Source: Actinomadura sp. NAK00032 (GTDB lineage Bacteria > Actinomycetota > Actinomycetes > Streptosporangiales > Streptosporangiaceae). From it: a stretch of DNA of 64,000 bases. The position numbers were made by a program, and so were the translations under genes. Of the stretch, positions 7,591-18,631 are shown piece after piece. The stretch lies in contig NZ_CP054932.1 in NCBI RefSeq assembly GCF_013364275.1, forward strand, positions 4,960,001 through 5,024,000, read 5' to 3'. The notes beneath the pieces were generated by a model that had not been told where the DNA came from, did not search any database, and saw only the letters and a list, made by a program, of their open reading frames with translations. Position 1 is the first letter of the stretch. Each line of letters opens with the position of its first letter.

Positions 7591-8795
7591 GACGTTCTCT
7601 CCGGTTCCACGGGCAGTTCGGCGTGCACCCGCCAGCGGGCGCCGTCCGGCCCGGCGTCGAACTCCCCGGCCAGCATCACCGCGCGCTCGCGCATCCCGAC
7701 CAGCCCGCTGCCGCTGCCCGGCAGCCGGGACCCGTCCCGGCCGAGCGGGCTGAGCACGTCGATCACCAGCCGCCGGCCGTACCGCACCCGGACCTCGGCG
7801 CGGCCCGGCCCGCCGTGCTTGAGCGCGTTGGTCAGCGACTCCTGGACGATCCGGTACGCGGCCAGCTCCACGGCCGCGGGCAGCTCCGCCGGCTCCCCCG
7901 CGACCTCCAGCGACGCCGCCAGGTCCGCCCGGCCGGTGTGCCGGACGAGCCGGTCCAGCTCGGCGAGCCGCGGCCGGGCGGCCGGGTCCTCGCCGCCGTC
8001 GCGCAGCAGCCCGATCATCCGCCGCATCTCGGCGAGGCCGCGCACGCTGTTCTCCCGGATGACCTCCATGGACCGCTCGATCTCGGACCGGTCCAGGTCT
8101 CGCACCCGCAGCACCGCCGAGGAGTGCAGCGCCACCGCGCTCAGATGGTTGGCGATCACGTCGTGCAGCTCGCGGGCCATCCGGGCGCGCTCGGCGTTCA
8201 CCGCGGCGCGCCGGTCCAGCTCGGCCAGCCGCGCGACCTGCTCGGCGCGCTGCCGCTCCGCCTCCGCGCGACGCCGCTCCGCCTCCGCGCGACGCCGCTC
8301 GGCGTCCGCCCGGTAGCGGTGCTCGCGGACCGCCATCGCGGTCAGCACCGGCGCCACCCAGACCAGGCCGGCGACCGCGCCCGCCACCACGCCGACCGCG
8401 ACGCCGCGCAACCCGATCCCGGCCCCGGCGGCGACCAGCAGCGACGCGGCCACGGTCGCGCCGAGCAGCCACTCCGCCGTCCGGCGCCGCCCGTACAGGC
8501 ACGCCGCGTACAGCGCGTCTCCGAAGATCATGGCGGTGGCGATGCTGGGGCCGAACGCCACGTCGGCGAAGTTGAACGGGGTGGCGAGCGCGAGCCCGGT
8601 GAGCGGCGCGGTGCGCCGCAGCAGCATGGCCGCGCACAGCCCGAGCAGCGGGACGAGGCGGACCCAGCGCGACGGGTCCCAGCCGTCCCCCCACGCCGAG
8701 TAGCCGTGCGCCGCGAGCATCAGCAGCCCGCCGGCCAGCGACGCCGCGGCGATCAGGGCGTCCTGGCGCGTGGTCAGCCGTCGGATCCGGTGCAC
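7587..8795 (-). CDS. HisKA_3-type sensor histidine kinase
   Basis: 402 residues. The first 155 hold about six hydrophobic segments with very short loops, so the sensor is membrane-embedded rather than a periplasmic domain. A Glu/Arg/Ala-rich coiled coil (165-190) leads to the dimerisation box with phospho-acceptor H211 (MARELHDVIANHLSAV). The HATPase domain shows the N box ESLTNALKHG and the G box GSGLVGMRERA. The start is a GTG at 8795. It is partnered with the regulator directly downstream. The coiled-coil segment is encoded by a 21-bp tandem repeat. Confidence 0.92.
   Translation of the reverse strand: MHRIRRLTTRQDALIAAASLAGGLLMLAAHGYSAWGDGWDPSRWVRLVPLLGLCAAMLLRRTAPLTGLALATPFNFADVAFGPSIATAMIFGDALYAACLYGRRRTAEWLLGATVAASLLVAAGAGIGLRGVAVGVVAGAVAGLVWVAPVLTAMAVREHRYRADAERRRAEAERRRAEAERQRAEQVARLAELDRRAAVNAERARMARELHDVIANHLSAVALHSSAVLRVRDLDRSEIERSMEVIRENSVRGLAEMRRMIGLLRDGGEDPAARPRLAELDRLVRHTGRADLAASLEVAGEPAELPAAVELAAYRIVQESLTNALKHGGPGRAEVRVRYGRRLVIDVLSPLGRDGSRLPGSGSGLVGMRERAVMLAGEFDAGPDGARWRVHAELPVEPERTS
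8252..8314 (-). repeat. 21-bp in-frame tandem repeat in the kinase coiled coil
   Basis: Two exact 21-bp units (8252-8272, 8273-8293) and a third, degenerate unit (8294-8314). Each encodes seven residues of the pattern RRRAEAE, i.e. one heptad. Length change here would shift the signalling helix by whole heptads. Confidence 0.8.
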
Positions 8796-8927
8796 GGACC
8801 CATCTCAGCATCCTCGCGCCCGTGCCTCGTCCACCCGGGTGAGGATGCCGGGTACATCCTTCGGACGACCCGCGGAACCCCACTGGCGACGACGACCGGG
8901 CCCGCCGCCCCTAGCAGGATGGGCAGC

Positions 8928-9485
8928 GTGCTCATCGCCGTCATAGCCGGCTGCGAGATCGGCTTCTGGGTCGTCCTCGCCGCCGGGCTCCTCGCCCGCT
9001 ACCCGCTGCGCCTGCGCCGCACCGGCGCGGCGCTGCTGCTGTGCGTCCCGCTGGTCGACCTGGTGCTGCTGGCGGCCACGGCGATCGACCTGCGCGGCGG
9101 CGCCACCGCCGGCACCGGCCACGGCCTGGCGGCCGCCTACCTCGGCTACTCGGCCGCGTTCGGGCACAGCATGGTCCGCTGGGCGGACGAGCGGTTCGCG
9201 CACCGCTTCGCGGGCGGCCCGCCGCCGCGCGGCAAGCCGAAGTACGGGCCGGCGCGCGTCCGCCACGAGTGGCGCGAGTTCGGCAAGGCCGCCGTGGCGA
9301 CGGCCATCGCCTGCGGCCTGCTCGGCGCGATGATCGTCCTCGTGGACGACCCGGACCGCACGCGGGCCCTCACCGCCTGGCTCGCCCGCCTCGGCGCCGT
9401 CCTCGCGGTCTGGTCGCTGTGGCCGATCACCCACACCCTCTGGCCGGCGAAGCCCAAGGACGGCGAGCGCGGCGAGAACGTATGA
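8928..9485 (+). CDS. Integral membrane protein, unknown function
   Basis: 185 residues with four or five predicted membrane helices: about 3-20, 28-50 (TGAALLLCVPLVDLVLLAATAI), 62-78, 128-148 and 160-178. An Arg/Lys-rich cytoplasmic loop (RGKPKYGPARVRHEWREFGKA) lies in the middle. I prefer the GTG at 8928 to the in-frame ATG at 8919 because CAGGAT stands exactly 7 nt before it, the leaderless spacing seen at many genes here. I recognise no family motif. It is divergent from the two-component pair and convergent with the suf operon. Confidence 0.65.
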   Translation: MLIAVIAGCEIGFWVVLAAGLLARYPLRLRRTGAALLLCVPLVDLVLLAATAIDLRGGATAGTGHGLAAAYLGYSAAFGHSMVRWADERFAHRFAGGPPPRGKPKYGPARVRHEWREFGKAAVATAIACGLLGAMIVLVDDPDRTRALTAWLARLGAVLAVWSLWPITHTLWPAKPKDGERGENV

Positions 9486-9517
9486 GGCCGCGCCCCCCGG
9501 CCGGGGGGCGCGGCCTC
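9484..9517. terminator. Perfect 17-bp palindromic terminator
   Basis: GAGGCCGCGCCCCCCGG is followed immediately by its exact reverse complement, giving a 34-bp perfect palindrome. It begins at the stop codon of the membrane-protein gene and lies 26 bp before the 3' end of the suf operon, so it separates two convergent units. Confidence 0.85.
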
Positions 9518-9542
9518 GCGGCGGCCGGGCGCCGGACGTCCG

Positions 9543-9878
9543 TCAGACGTTGAAGCCGAGCGCGCGCAACTGGTCGCGGCCGTCGTCGGTGATCTTGTCC
9601 GGGCCCCACGGCGGCAGCCAGACCCAGTTGATCTTGACGTCGTTGACCAGGCCCTCCAGCGCGCTGTGGGCCTGGTCCTCGATCACGTCGGTGAGCGGGC
9701 AGGCGGCGCTGGTGAGCGTCATGTCCAGGGTGGCGGTCTCGCCGTCGAGGTTCACGCCGTAGACCAGGCCGAGGTCCACGACGTTGATGCCGAGCTCGGG
9801 GTCGACGACGTCCTTGAGCGCCTCCAGGACCTCTTCCTCCTGCGGAGTCGCCTCTGTGGTCGCTGGGGTGTCGGTCAT
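9543..9878 (-). CDS. sufT: SufT / DUF59 metal-sulfur cluster assembly factor
   Basis: 111 residues with the DUF59 (MIP18) fold: EALKDVVDPELGINVVDLGLVYG, then MTLTSAACPLTDVIEDQ with the conserved Cys, and a C-terminal WVWLPPWGPDKIT. Such proteins help mature Fe-S proteins in the SUF pathway. It is the last gene of the suf operon. The ATG at 9878 overlaps the TGA of sufU; the frame remains open upstream to 9941, but that region belongs to sufU, so the short start is right. Confidence 0.92.
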   Translation of the reverse strand: MTDTPATTEATPQEEEVLEALKDVVDPELGINVVDLGLVYGVNLDGETATLDMTLTSAACPLTDVIEDQAHSALEGLVNDVKINWVWLPPWGPDKITDDGRDQLRALGFNV

Positions 9879-10333
9879 GATGCCTCTCCGAGTGCGCGTG
9901 CGGTCGCGTCCTTCCACGCCATCCAGGCGAGCAGGGCGCATTTGATCCTGGCGGGGTACTTGGAGACCCCGGCGAAGGCGATGGCGTCCTCCAGGACGTC
10001 CTCGTCCGGCTCGGTGTCCCGGCCGCGCGACTGCATCAGCGCCAGGAACTCCTCGCCGACCGCCATCGCCTCCTTCACGGACTTGCCGATGATCAGGTCC
10101 GACATCACCGATGCGCTGGCCTGGCTGATCGAGCAGCCCATGGCGTCGTAGGACACGTCGGCGACCGTGGCGTCCTGGCCCTCGCCGTCCAGGTGGACGC
10201 GCAGCGTCACCTCGTCACCGCAGGTCGGGTTGACGTGGTGGGCCTCGCCCTCGAACGGCTCCCGCAGCCCCTTGTGGTGGGGGTTGCGGTAGTGGTCCAG
10301 GATGACCTCCTGGTACATCGCCTCCAGCTGCAT
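9875..10333 (-). CDS. sufU: SufU-type Fe-S assembly / sulfur-acceptor protein
   Basis: 152 residues. The three conserved Cys of SufU are present (NPTCGDE, AMGCSISQAS, IKCALLAW), as is the Asp of the first motif. SufU binds zinc and receives persulfide from SufS, passing sulfur to SufBCD. It lies directly after sufS, as expected for a SufS-SufU pair, with a 43-bp gap containing a small hairpin. The start ATG at 10333 begins MQLEAMYQEVILDHYRNP, the standard family opening. Confidence 0.94.
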   Translation of the reverse strand: MQLEAMYQEVILDHYRNPHHKGLREPFEGEAHHVNPTCGDEVTLRVHLDGEGQDATVADVSYDAMGCSISQASASVMSDLIIGKSVKEAMAVGEEFLALMQSRGRDTEPDEDVLEDAIAFAGVSKYPARIKCALLAWMAWKDATARALGEAS

Positions 10334-10376
10334 GTCGTCCCTTCCAAGCCTTTTCTCGCTACAACCGGCCCGCCGG

Positions 10377-12457
<2,081 letters not shown>

Positions 12458-12483
12458 AGTGCGTACAGTCCTTCGTGGTGGGG

Positions 12484-12798
12484 TCAGTCGTCGCCGAGCG
12501 AGACGTAGACGTCCCCGCCCTCGACCTTGACCTTGTAGGTGGCGACCGGCTGCGTGGCCGGCGGGTTGGTGGGCTTGCCGCTGCGCAGGTCGAAGCACGA
12601 CCCGTGCAGCCAGCATTCGATGGTGCCGTTGTAGACCTCGCCCTCGGAGAGCGAGACCTCGGCGTGCGAGCAGATGTCGTTCAGCGCGTAGACGTCCTCG
12701 CCGCTGCGCACGACGGCGACGGGCGTGTCGTCCACCTCGACGCCGAGGGCCCCGTCGGCCGGGACCTCCTCCAGCGCGCACACCTTCACGAACGTCAT
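12484..12798 (-). CDS. Rieske-type [2Fe-2S] ferredoxin of the suf operon
   Basis: 104 residues carrying one Rieske domain: CSH about residue 43 and CWLH about residue 62 supply the two Cys and two His ligands, and EVYNGTIECWLHGSCFDL is typical of bacterial (NirD/biphenyl-ferredoxin-like) forms. A Rieske protein between sufD and sufC is a standard actinobacterial arrangement; it may supply electrons for cluster assembly. The ATG at 12798 overlaps the sufD TGA and has GGGAG upstream. Confidence 0.93.
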   Translation of the reverse strand: MTFVKVCALEEVPADGALGVEVDDTPVAVVRSGEDVYALNDICSHAEVSLSEGEVYNGTIECWLHGSCFDLRSGKPTNPPATQPVATYKVKVEGGDVYVSLGDD

Positions 12799-13931
12799 CG
12801 AGCCGCTCCCTGGTCCAGCTCCTCCTCGATGGCCTCGCGGACCTTGTCGCGGACCTCGGCGACCTCGATGCGGTCGACGAGCTGGCCGAGGTAGCCCCGC
12901 ACGACCATGCGGCGCGCGTCGTCGAAGGTGATGCCGCGCGCCTGCAGGTAGAACAGGTGCTCGTCGTCCAGCCGGCCGGACGCCGAGGCGTGCCCGGCGC
13001 CGGCGACCTCGCCGGTGAGGATCTCCAGGTTCGGCACGGAGTCGACCCGCGTCCCGTCGGTGAGGACGAGGTTGCGGTTCAGCTCGTAGGTGTCGGTGCC
13101 CTCCGCCTCCGCGCGGATGATCACGTCGCCGATCCAGACGGCGTGCGCGTCCTGGTCCTGCAGGGCGCCGCGGTAGTCGACGCGGCTGCGGCAGTGCGGC
13201 ACGGTGTGGTCGACCAGGAGGCGGTGCTCCAGGTGCTGGCCACCGTCCACGAAGTAGACCCCGTACAGCTCGGCGTCGCCGCCGGGCCCGTCGTAGGCGA
13301 CCGACGGCGAGATCCGCACGACGTCGCCGCCGAGCGAGATGTTGTGCGAGACGAACCGGGCGTCGCGGCCGAGCCGGGCGTGCTGGTGCGACACGTGCAC
13401 GGCGCCGTCGGCCCAGTCCTGCAGGCTGATCACCGACAGCCGGGCGCCGTCGCCGACGACGAACTCGACGTTGTCGGCGTAGGTCGCCGGGCCGCGGTGC
13501 GTCAGGACCACGGTCGCCTCGGCGAACGGCTCCACGATCACGGTGGTGTGCCCGTAGGCGGCGGCGGAGCCGTCCTCGCCGCGCCGCCGCAGGACGGTCG
13601 GCGCCGAGGCGACGGCCTCCTTCGGGACGGTCACGACGGTGGCCTCGGTGAAGGAGTTCCACGCCTGGGCGCTGACCCGGTCGGCGGGCACGTAGGACTT
13701 GCCGACCCGCGGGTCGTCGCGGCCGACGGTCTCCACCGTGACCTCGGGGGCCGCCTCGGCCTCCGTCACGACCTTGCCGCCCTCCTCGGCGGTGCCCTTG
13801 TGCAGGCCGCGCAGGCGGCGCAGCGGGGTGAACCGCCACTCCTCCTCGCGGCCCGTCGGGACCTCGAAGTCGGCGACGTCGTAGGACGCCTTCTCGTGCA
13901 GCGTCGAGAGAGGCTTGGTGTCGAGCCCCAT
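12795..13931 (-). CDS. sufD: SufD scaffold subunit
   Basis: 378 residues with the SufB/SufD right-handed beta-helix core. Typical C-terminal sequence is ASASGRLDDEHLFYLQARGITFDDARRMVVRGYLGQLVDRI, the region that contacts SufC. It lacks the extra Cys of SufB, as expected for SufD. It starts [23 protein letters not shown]; its ATG shares one base with the sufB stop (TGATG), implying coupled translation and equal stoichiometry. Confidence 0.95.
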   Translation of the reverse strand: MGLDTKPLSTLHEKASYDVADFEVPTGREEEWRFTPLRRLRGLHKGTAEEGGKVVTEAEAAPEVTVETVGRDDPRVGKSYVPADRVSAQAWNSFTEATVVTVPKEAVASAPTVLRRRGEDGSAAAYGHTTVIVEPFAEATVVLTHRGPATYADNVEFVVGDGARLSVISLQDWADGAVHVSHQHARLGRDARFVSHNISLGGDVVRISPSVAYDGPGGDAELYGVYFVDGGQHLEHRLLVDHTVPHCRSRVDYRGALQDQDAHAVWIGDVIIRAEAEGTDTYELNRNLVLTDGTRVDSVPNLEILTGEVAGAGHASASGRLDDEHLFYLQARGITFDDARRMVVRGYLGQLVDRIEVAEVRDKVREAIEEELDQGAAR

Positions 13932-15343
13932 CAGCCGACGGCTCCTTCCATCTGCAGCTCGATGAGCCGGTTCAGCTCGAGGGCGTACTCCATCGGCAGC
14001 TCCCGCGCGATGGGCTCGACGAACCCGCGCACGATCATCGCCATCGCCTCGTCCTCGGTGAGGCCGCGGCTCATCAGGTAGAACAGCTGCTGCTCCGACA
14101 CCTTGGAGACGGTGGCCTCGTGGCCCATCTCCACGTCATCCTCGCGGACGTCGACGTAGGGGTAGGTGTCGGACCGGCTGATCTGGTCGACCAGCAGCGC
14201 GTCGCACTTGACGGTGGACTTGCTGTGCTCGGCGCCCTCCTGGATCTGCACCAGCCCGCGGTAGGACGTGCGGCCCCCGCCGCGCGCCACCGACTTGGAG
14301 ATGATGCTGCTGGAGGTGTTCGGCGCGGCGTGCACCATCTTGGCGCCGGCGTCCTGGTGCTGGTCCTCGCCGGCGAACGCGATCGACAGGGTCTCGCCCT
14401 TGGCGTGCTCGCCGAGCAGGTAGACGGCCGGGTACTTCATGGTGACCTTGGAGCCGATGTTGCCGTCGACCCACTCCATGGTGGCGCCCTCGTAGGCGAC
14501 GGCGCGCTTGGTCACCAGGTTGTAGACGTTGTTCGACCAGTTCTGGATGGTCGTGTAGCGGACGCGGGCGTCCTTCTTCACGACGATCTCCACGACGGCG
14601 GAGTGCAGCGAGTCCGACTTGTAGATCGGGGCGGTGCAGCCCTCGACGTAGTGGACGTAGGAGCCCTCGTCGGCGATGATCAGCGTCCGCTCGAACTGGC
14701 CCATGTTCTCGGTGTTGATCCGGAAGTAGGCCTGGAGCGGGATCTCCACGTGCACGCCCGGCGGGACGTAGATGAACGAGCCGCCCGACCACACGGCGGT
14801 GTTGAGCGCGGCGAACTTGTTGTCGCCGACCGGGATCACGGAGCCGAAGTACTCCTGGAAGATCTCCGGGTGCTCGCGCAGGCCGGTGTCGGTGTCGACG
14901 AAGATGACGCCCTTCTCCTCAAGGTCCTCGCGGATCTTGTGGTAGACGACCTCCGACTCGTACTGCGCGGCGACGCCGGCGATGAGGCGCTGCTTCTCGG
15001 CCTCGGGGATGCCGAGCTTGTCGTAGGTGTTCTTGATGTCCTCGGGCAGTTCCTCCCAGGACGCGGCCTGCGCCTCGGTGGAGCGCACGAAGTACTTGAT
15101 GTTGTCGAAGTCGATGTCCGACAGGTCCGAGCCCCAGGTGGGCATCGGCTTCTTGCTGAACAGCCGCAGCCCCTTGAGGCGGAGGTCGAGCATCCACTCG
15201 GGCTCGTCCTTCTTGCCCGAGATGTCGCGGACGACGTCCTCGTTCAGGCCGCGTCGCGCCGAGGCGCCGGCCTCGTCGGAGTCGGCCCAGCCGAACTTGT
15301 ACCTGTCCAGCCCCTCGAGTTCGGGGTGGGCTGCCGTAGTCAT
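13931..15343 (-). CDS. sufB: SufB scaffold subunit
   Basis: 470 residues, the major Fe-S scaffold of the SUF system. Family sequence is clear throughout ([57 protein letters not shown]-terminal [21 protein letters not shown]). There is no intein insertion, unlike mycobacterial SufB. The ATG at 15343 has GGAG about 9 nt upstream. The frame continues to 15391, but the added residues come from the intergenic gap after sufR. Confidence 0.96.
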   Translation of the reverse strand: MTTAAHPELEGLDRYKFGWADSDEAGASARRGLNEDVVRDISGKKDEPEWMLDLRLKGLRLFSKKPMPTWGSDLSDIDFDNIKYFVRSTEAQAASWEELPEDIKNTYDKLGIPEAEKQRLIAGVAAQYESEVVYHKIREDLEEKGVIFVDTDTGLREHPEIFQEYFGSVIPVGDNKFAALNTAVWSGGSFIYVPPGVHVEIPLQAYFRINTENMGQFERTLIIADEGSYVHYVEGCTAPIYKSDSLHSAVVEIVVKKDARVRYTTIQNWSNNVYNLVTKRAVAYEGATMEWVDGNIGSKVTMKYPAVYLLGEHAKGETLSIAFAGEDQHQDAGAKMVHAAPNTSSSIISKSVARGGGRTSYRGLVQIQEGAEHSKSTVKCDALLVDQISRSDTYPYVDVREDDVEMGHEATVSKVSEQQLFYLMSRGLTEDEAMAMIVRGFVEPIARELPMEYALELNRLIELQMEGAVG

Positions 15344-15371
15344 AGAACAACTCCAAAGAGTGATTTGTTCG

Positions 15372-16133
15372 TCACGTCGCGTCGTCGTCATCCCGGGCCC
15401 GGTCGGCGCACAGGTCGGCCGGGCTGACGTGGGTGGTGCAGATCCCGTCGCCGTGGGCGATCGTGGCCAGCCGCTGCACCGGGGTGCCGAGCAGCCGGCT
15501 GAACGCCTCGGTCTCGGCCTCGCACAGCTGCGGGAACTCCGCGGCGACGTGCGCGACCGGGCAGTGGTGCTGGCACAACTGCTCGCCGCCGCCCGGCTGG
15601 GGCGCCTTCGCGGCGGCGGCCGCGTAGCCGTCGCCCGACAGCGCCTCGGCGAGCGTGCGGACCCGCTGCTGGGGCGGCGCGTCCTGCACGACGGGCCGGT
15701 AGCGCCGCTCCAGGTCGGCGATCTGCCGCCGGGCGAACTCGGCGACCGCGTGCTCGCCCGCCGTGTCGGCGATGAACCGCAGCGCGCTGGTCGCCAGGTC
15801 GTCGTAGGCGTGCACGAAGGCGCTGCGCCCGGCGTCGGTGATGGCGAACCACTTGGCGGGGCGGCCCCGCCCGCGCCGGGTCTGCGGCACCCGTGCCTTG
15901 CGGACCTCGATCATGCCCTCGGCGAGCAGCGCGTCCAGGTGCCGGCGGATCGCGGCCGGCGTGAGGCCGACGCGCTCCCCCAGCGTGGACGCCGTGACCG
16001 GGCCGTGCTCGAGGATCAGCCGGGCCACCCGGGCGCGCGTGTCGCGCTCGGTGTGACCGGCGGACGACGGCACGCCGGAAGACCGCGCGGGGGCGGTCCG
16101 TGCGCTCGTCTGATCCTCGCTCACGTATTTCAC
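15372..16133 (-). CDS. sufR: SufR-type Fe-S-sensing transcriptional regulator
   Basis: 253 residues. An N-terminal winged HTH ([41 protein letters not shown], about 35-75) is followed by a C-terminal sensor with Cys in [21 protein letters not shown] and GICTTHV, the ligand set of SufR. The family represses the suf operon when its [4Fe-4S] cluster is intact and releases it when clusters are scarce. It is first gene of the operon, 28 bp ahead of sufB. The start is a GTG, either 16133 or 16124; no strong ribosome site separates them. Confidence 0.92.
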   Translation of the reverse strand: MKYVSEDQTSARTAPARSSGVPSSAGHTERDTRARVARLILEHGPVTASTLGERVGLTPAAIRRHLDALLAEGMIEVRKARVPQTRRGRGRPAKWFAITDAGRSAFVHAYDDLATSALRFIADTAGEHAVAEFARRQIADLERRYRPVVQDAPPQQRVRTLAEALSGDGYAAAAAKAPQPGGGEQLCQHHCPVAHVAAEFPQLCEAETEAFSRLLGTPVQRLATIAHGDGICTTHVSPADLCADRARDDDDAT

Positions 16134-16193
16134 AACATCAGTGTGCCGTAATTACTTCCCGCGAAACACCGGAACGCCGATGTCGTACCTCAC

Positions 16194-16212
16194 GCAGGTA
16201 AGCCTTACCTAA
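16194..16212 (-). promoter_or_regulatory. Putative IdeR/DtxR/DmdR iron box upstream of the suf operon
   Basis: On the minus strand the 19-mer TTAGGTAAGGCTTACCTGC agrees at 15 of 19 positions with the iron-box consensus TTAGGTTAGGCTAACCTAA, and its core AGGTAAG/CTTACCT is a perfect 7+1+7 palindrome. It lies 61-79 bp upstream of sufR and overlaps the TAA of the universal stress protein gene. It suggests iron-dependent control of suf in addition to SufR. Confidence 0.6.
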
Positions 16213-17152
16213 CCTGCGGCTTCTCGCCGCTGGTCGGCGCGGCGGCCCCGCGCGGCAGCAGCAGCACCGGGCACGGCGCGGCCCGCAGGATCTTGCCGGA
16301 GCTCTCCCCGAGGAAGACCTTGCGCAGCGGCCCGTCGTGGCTGGACAGGCAGGCGAGGACCTCGCCGTGCAGCATATCGACGGTGCCGAGGGTCTTGGCG
16401 ATGTCGGTCCCGATCGCCGTGAGCCGCTCCACCGGCGTCCCGCCGCCGAACAGCCCGGCGGCGTAGCGCAGGTCCTCCTCGGCCTGGGCGACCTGGCGGT
16501 CCAGGACGCCGCCGGGCACCTGGAAGCGGGCCGCGAGGCCGGGCGGCCGCAGCACGAGGGTGAGCAGCCGCAGCTCCACGTCCAGCCGCTCGGCGAGCGC
16601 GGCGGCGGCCGACAGCGGCCCGTCGGCGTCCCGGCGCCGCCAGTAGGCGACCGTCATCCGCGCGAACCGCCGCGGCGGGTGCGCCGCGTAGCCGCGCGGC
16701 GCCAGCATGACCGGGACGGGCGAGCCGTGCAGCAGCTGGTCGGCGGTGCTGCCGACGGCGACCCGGCCGCGCCGGCCGCGCGGCGCCGAGCCCGCCACGA
16801 TGAGGTCGGCGCCGACGTCCTTGGCGACCTCGATGAGGCCGCGCCCGCTGCCCCGGTGGGCCTGGACGCGCGGGGTGACGTCCCGCCCCGGGACGCCGAG
16901 CTCCGCCAGCCGCGCCAGGGCCGCGTCGAGGGCCTCGTCCGCCTGGCCCTTGAGGTAGGCGAGCCATTCGGCGTCCACCGCGCCCGGCCCCGGCGTGGGC
17001 CACGGCGGCGGGTGCACGTGCACGGCCGTCAGCGGCGCCTTCATGGTCCGGGCGAGCAGCGCCGCCAGCGCGAGCGCGTCGTCGCCGCGCTCGTCGGGCG
17101 CGTAGCCGACCAGCACCCGCATGCCGTTCGCGGCGTTCTCGGGAGCGTTCAT
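16205..17152 (-). CDS. Two-domain universal stress protein
   Basis: 315 residues with tandem Usp folds, about 10-155 and 165-305. The first ends in [41 protein letters not shown], the G-2X-G-9X-G(S/T) type ATP-binding motif; the second ends DGPLRKVFLGESSGKILRAAPCPVLLLPRG. Such proteins bind nucleotides and respond to stress or hypoxia. It closes the arginine deiminase operon: its ATG shares a base with the permease stop (TGATG). The association fits a role in energy-limited survival. Confidence 0.88.
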   Translation of the reverse strand: MNAPENAANGMRVLVGYAPDERGDDALALAALLARTMKAPLTAVHVHPPPWPTPGPGAVDAEWLAYLKGQADEALDAALARLAELGVPGRDVTPRVQAHRGSGRGLIEVAKDVGADLIVAGSAPRGRRGRVAVGSTADQLLHGSPVPVMLAPRGYAAHPPRRFARMTVAYWRRRDADGPLSAAAALAERLDVELRLLTLVLRPPGLAARFQVPGGVLDRQVAQAEEDLRYAAGLFGGGTPVERLTAIGTDIAKTLGTVDMLHGEVLACLSSHDGPLRKVFLGESSGKILRAAPCPVLLLPRGAAAPTSGEKPQVR

Positions 17153-18618
17153 CAGAGCCCCTTTCGGGCGGGGTCGCGAGGTGGCCGGGCCGCCAGGCGG
17201 GAGTGGCGGCGCCCGTACAGGAAGTAGGCGGCCAGCCCGACGGCGCACCAGAGGGCGAACACCGTCCAGGTCACCCCGCCGAGGCCGACCATCAGGTACA
17301 CGCAGAACCCGACGCCGAGCAGCGGCGTCACCGGGAACAGCGGGGTCCGGAAGCTGCGCGGCAGGTCGGGCCGGGTGCGGCGCAGCACGATGACGCCGAC
17401 GCTGACCAGCGCGAACGCGAACAGCGTCCCGATACTGGTGGCGTCGACGAGCCGGCCGAGCGGGACCGCGGCGGCGAGGATCCCGATGAACAGCGCCACG
17501 ATCACGGTGTTGGCGACGGGCACCCGGCGGCCGGGGCTGACCTTCTGGAAGACGTCGGGGACGAGCCCGTCCCGCGACATCGCGAACAGGATGCGGGTCT
17601 GCCCGTACATGACGGTGAGGACGACGCTGGCGATCGCGATCACCGCGCCGAGCGCGAGGATCATCGACGGCCAGGACTGCCCGGTCGCGACGTCCAGCAC
17701 CTCGGCGAGGGACGCCTCCGCGCCGCTGATCGCGAACCTGTCCCAGTGCATGGCGGCGACGGCCGCGAGCCCGACCAGCACGTAGAGGACCGTGACGATC
17801 ACCAGCGACAGGATGATCGCGAGCGGCAGGTCGCGGCGCGGGTTCTTGGCCTCCTCGCCGGCGGTGGAGGCGGCGTCGAAGCCGATGTAGGAGAAGAACA
17901 CCTTGCCGCCGGCGGCGCTGATCCCGGCCCAGCCCATGGGCGCGAACGCGCTGAGGTTCCCCGCCTTGAACGCGGTGAAGGCGACCGCGCAGAAGAACAG
18001 CAGCACGGCGATCTTGAGGAACACCATGACCGTGTTGGCGGTGGCGCTCTCGGAGGTGCCGCGCAGCAGCAGCAGCGTGGCGAGCAGCACCACGACGACG
18101 GCGGGGATGTTGACCAGGCCGCCGTCCCCCGGCGGGTTGCTGATCTCGGCGGGGATCGTGAACCCGAACGCCGCGTCGAAGAACGCGTTGAGGTAGGAGC
18201 CCCAGCCGACCGCGACGGCCGACACCGACACCGCGTACTCCAGGAGCAGGCACCAGCCGCAGACCCACGCGACCAGCTCGCCGAGCGTGGCGTAGGCGTA
18301 GGAGTAGGACGAGCCGGAGACCGGGATCGTCCCGGCCAGCTCCGCGTACGACAGGGCGGAGAACAGCGCGGTGACGGCGGCGAGCACGAAGGACAGCACG
18401 ACGGCGGGGCCGGCCAGCGGCACGGCCTCGCCGAGGACGACGAAGATGCCGGTGCCGAGGGTCGCGCCGACGCTGAAGAAGGTGAGCTGCAGCAGGCTCA
18501 TCGTGCGCTTCAGCTCGCCGCCCTCGCCCTGCCCGCCCTCGGCGACGATCCGGTCGACGGGCTTGGTCCGCAGCAGGCTGCGGACGAACGACGCGGCGGG
18601 CGCCGTCCCGGCCGTCAC
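17152..18618 (-). CDS. APC-superfamily amino-acid permease (probable arginine/ornithine or cationic amino-acid transporter)
   Basis: 488 residues with about 12-13 membrane helices. The first helix carries the APC substrate-binding motif GATLGTGIFVVLGEA. The pattern resembles cationic amino-acid transporters of the YhdG/CAT group rather than the classical ArcD. Sitting between arcC and a Usp gene, its likely role is arginine uptake or arginine/ornithine exchange; the specificity is inferred from context only. The GTG at 18618 has GGGGAG upstream, 13 bp after arcC. Confidence 0.87.
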   Translation of the reverse strand: MTAGTAPAASFVRSLLRTKPVDRIVAEGGQGEGGELKRTMSLLQLTFFSVGATLGTGIFVVLGEAVPLAGPAVVLSFVLAAVTALFSALSYAELAGTIPVSGSSYSYAYATLGELVAWVCGWCLLLEYAVSVSAVAVGWGSYLNAFFDAAFGFTIPAEISNPPGDGGLVNIPAVVVVLLATLLLLRGTSESATANTVMVFLKIAVLLFFCAVAFTAFKAGNLSAFAPMGWAGISAAGGKVFFSYIGFDAASTAGEEAKNPRRDLPLAIILSLVIVTVLYVLVGLAAVAAMHWDRFAISGAEASLAEVLDVATGQSWPSMILALGAVIAIASVVLTVMYGQTRILFAMSRDGLVPDVFQKVSPGRRVPVANTVIVALFIGILAAAVPLGRLVDATSIGTLFAFALVSVGVIVLRRTRPDLPRSFRTPLFPVTPLLGVGFCVYLMVGLGGVTWTVFALWCAVGLAAYFLYGRRHSRLAARPPRDPARKGL

Positions 18619-18631
18619 GGGCGCTCCCCGG

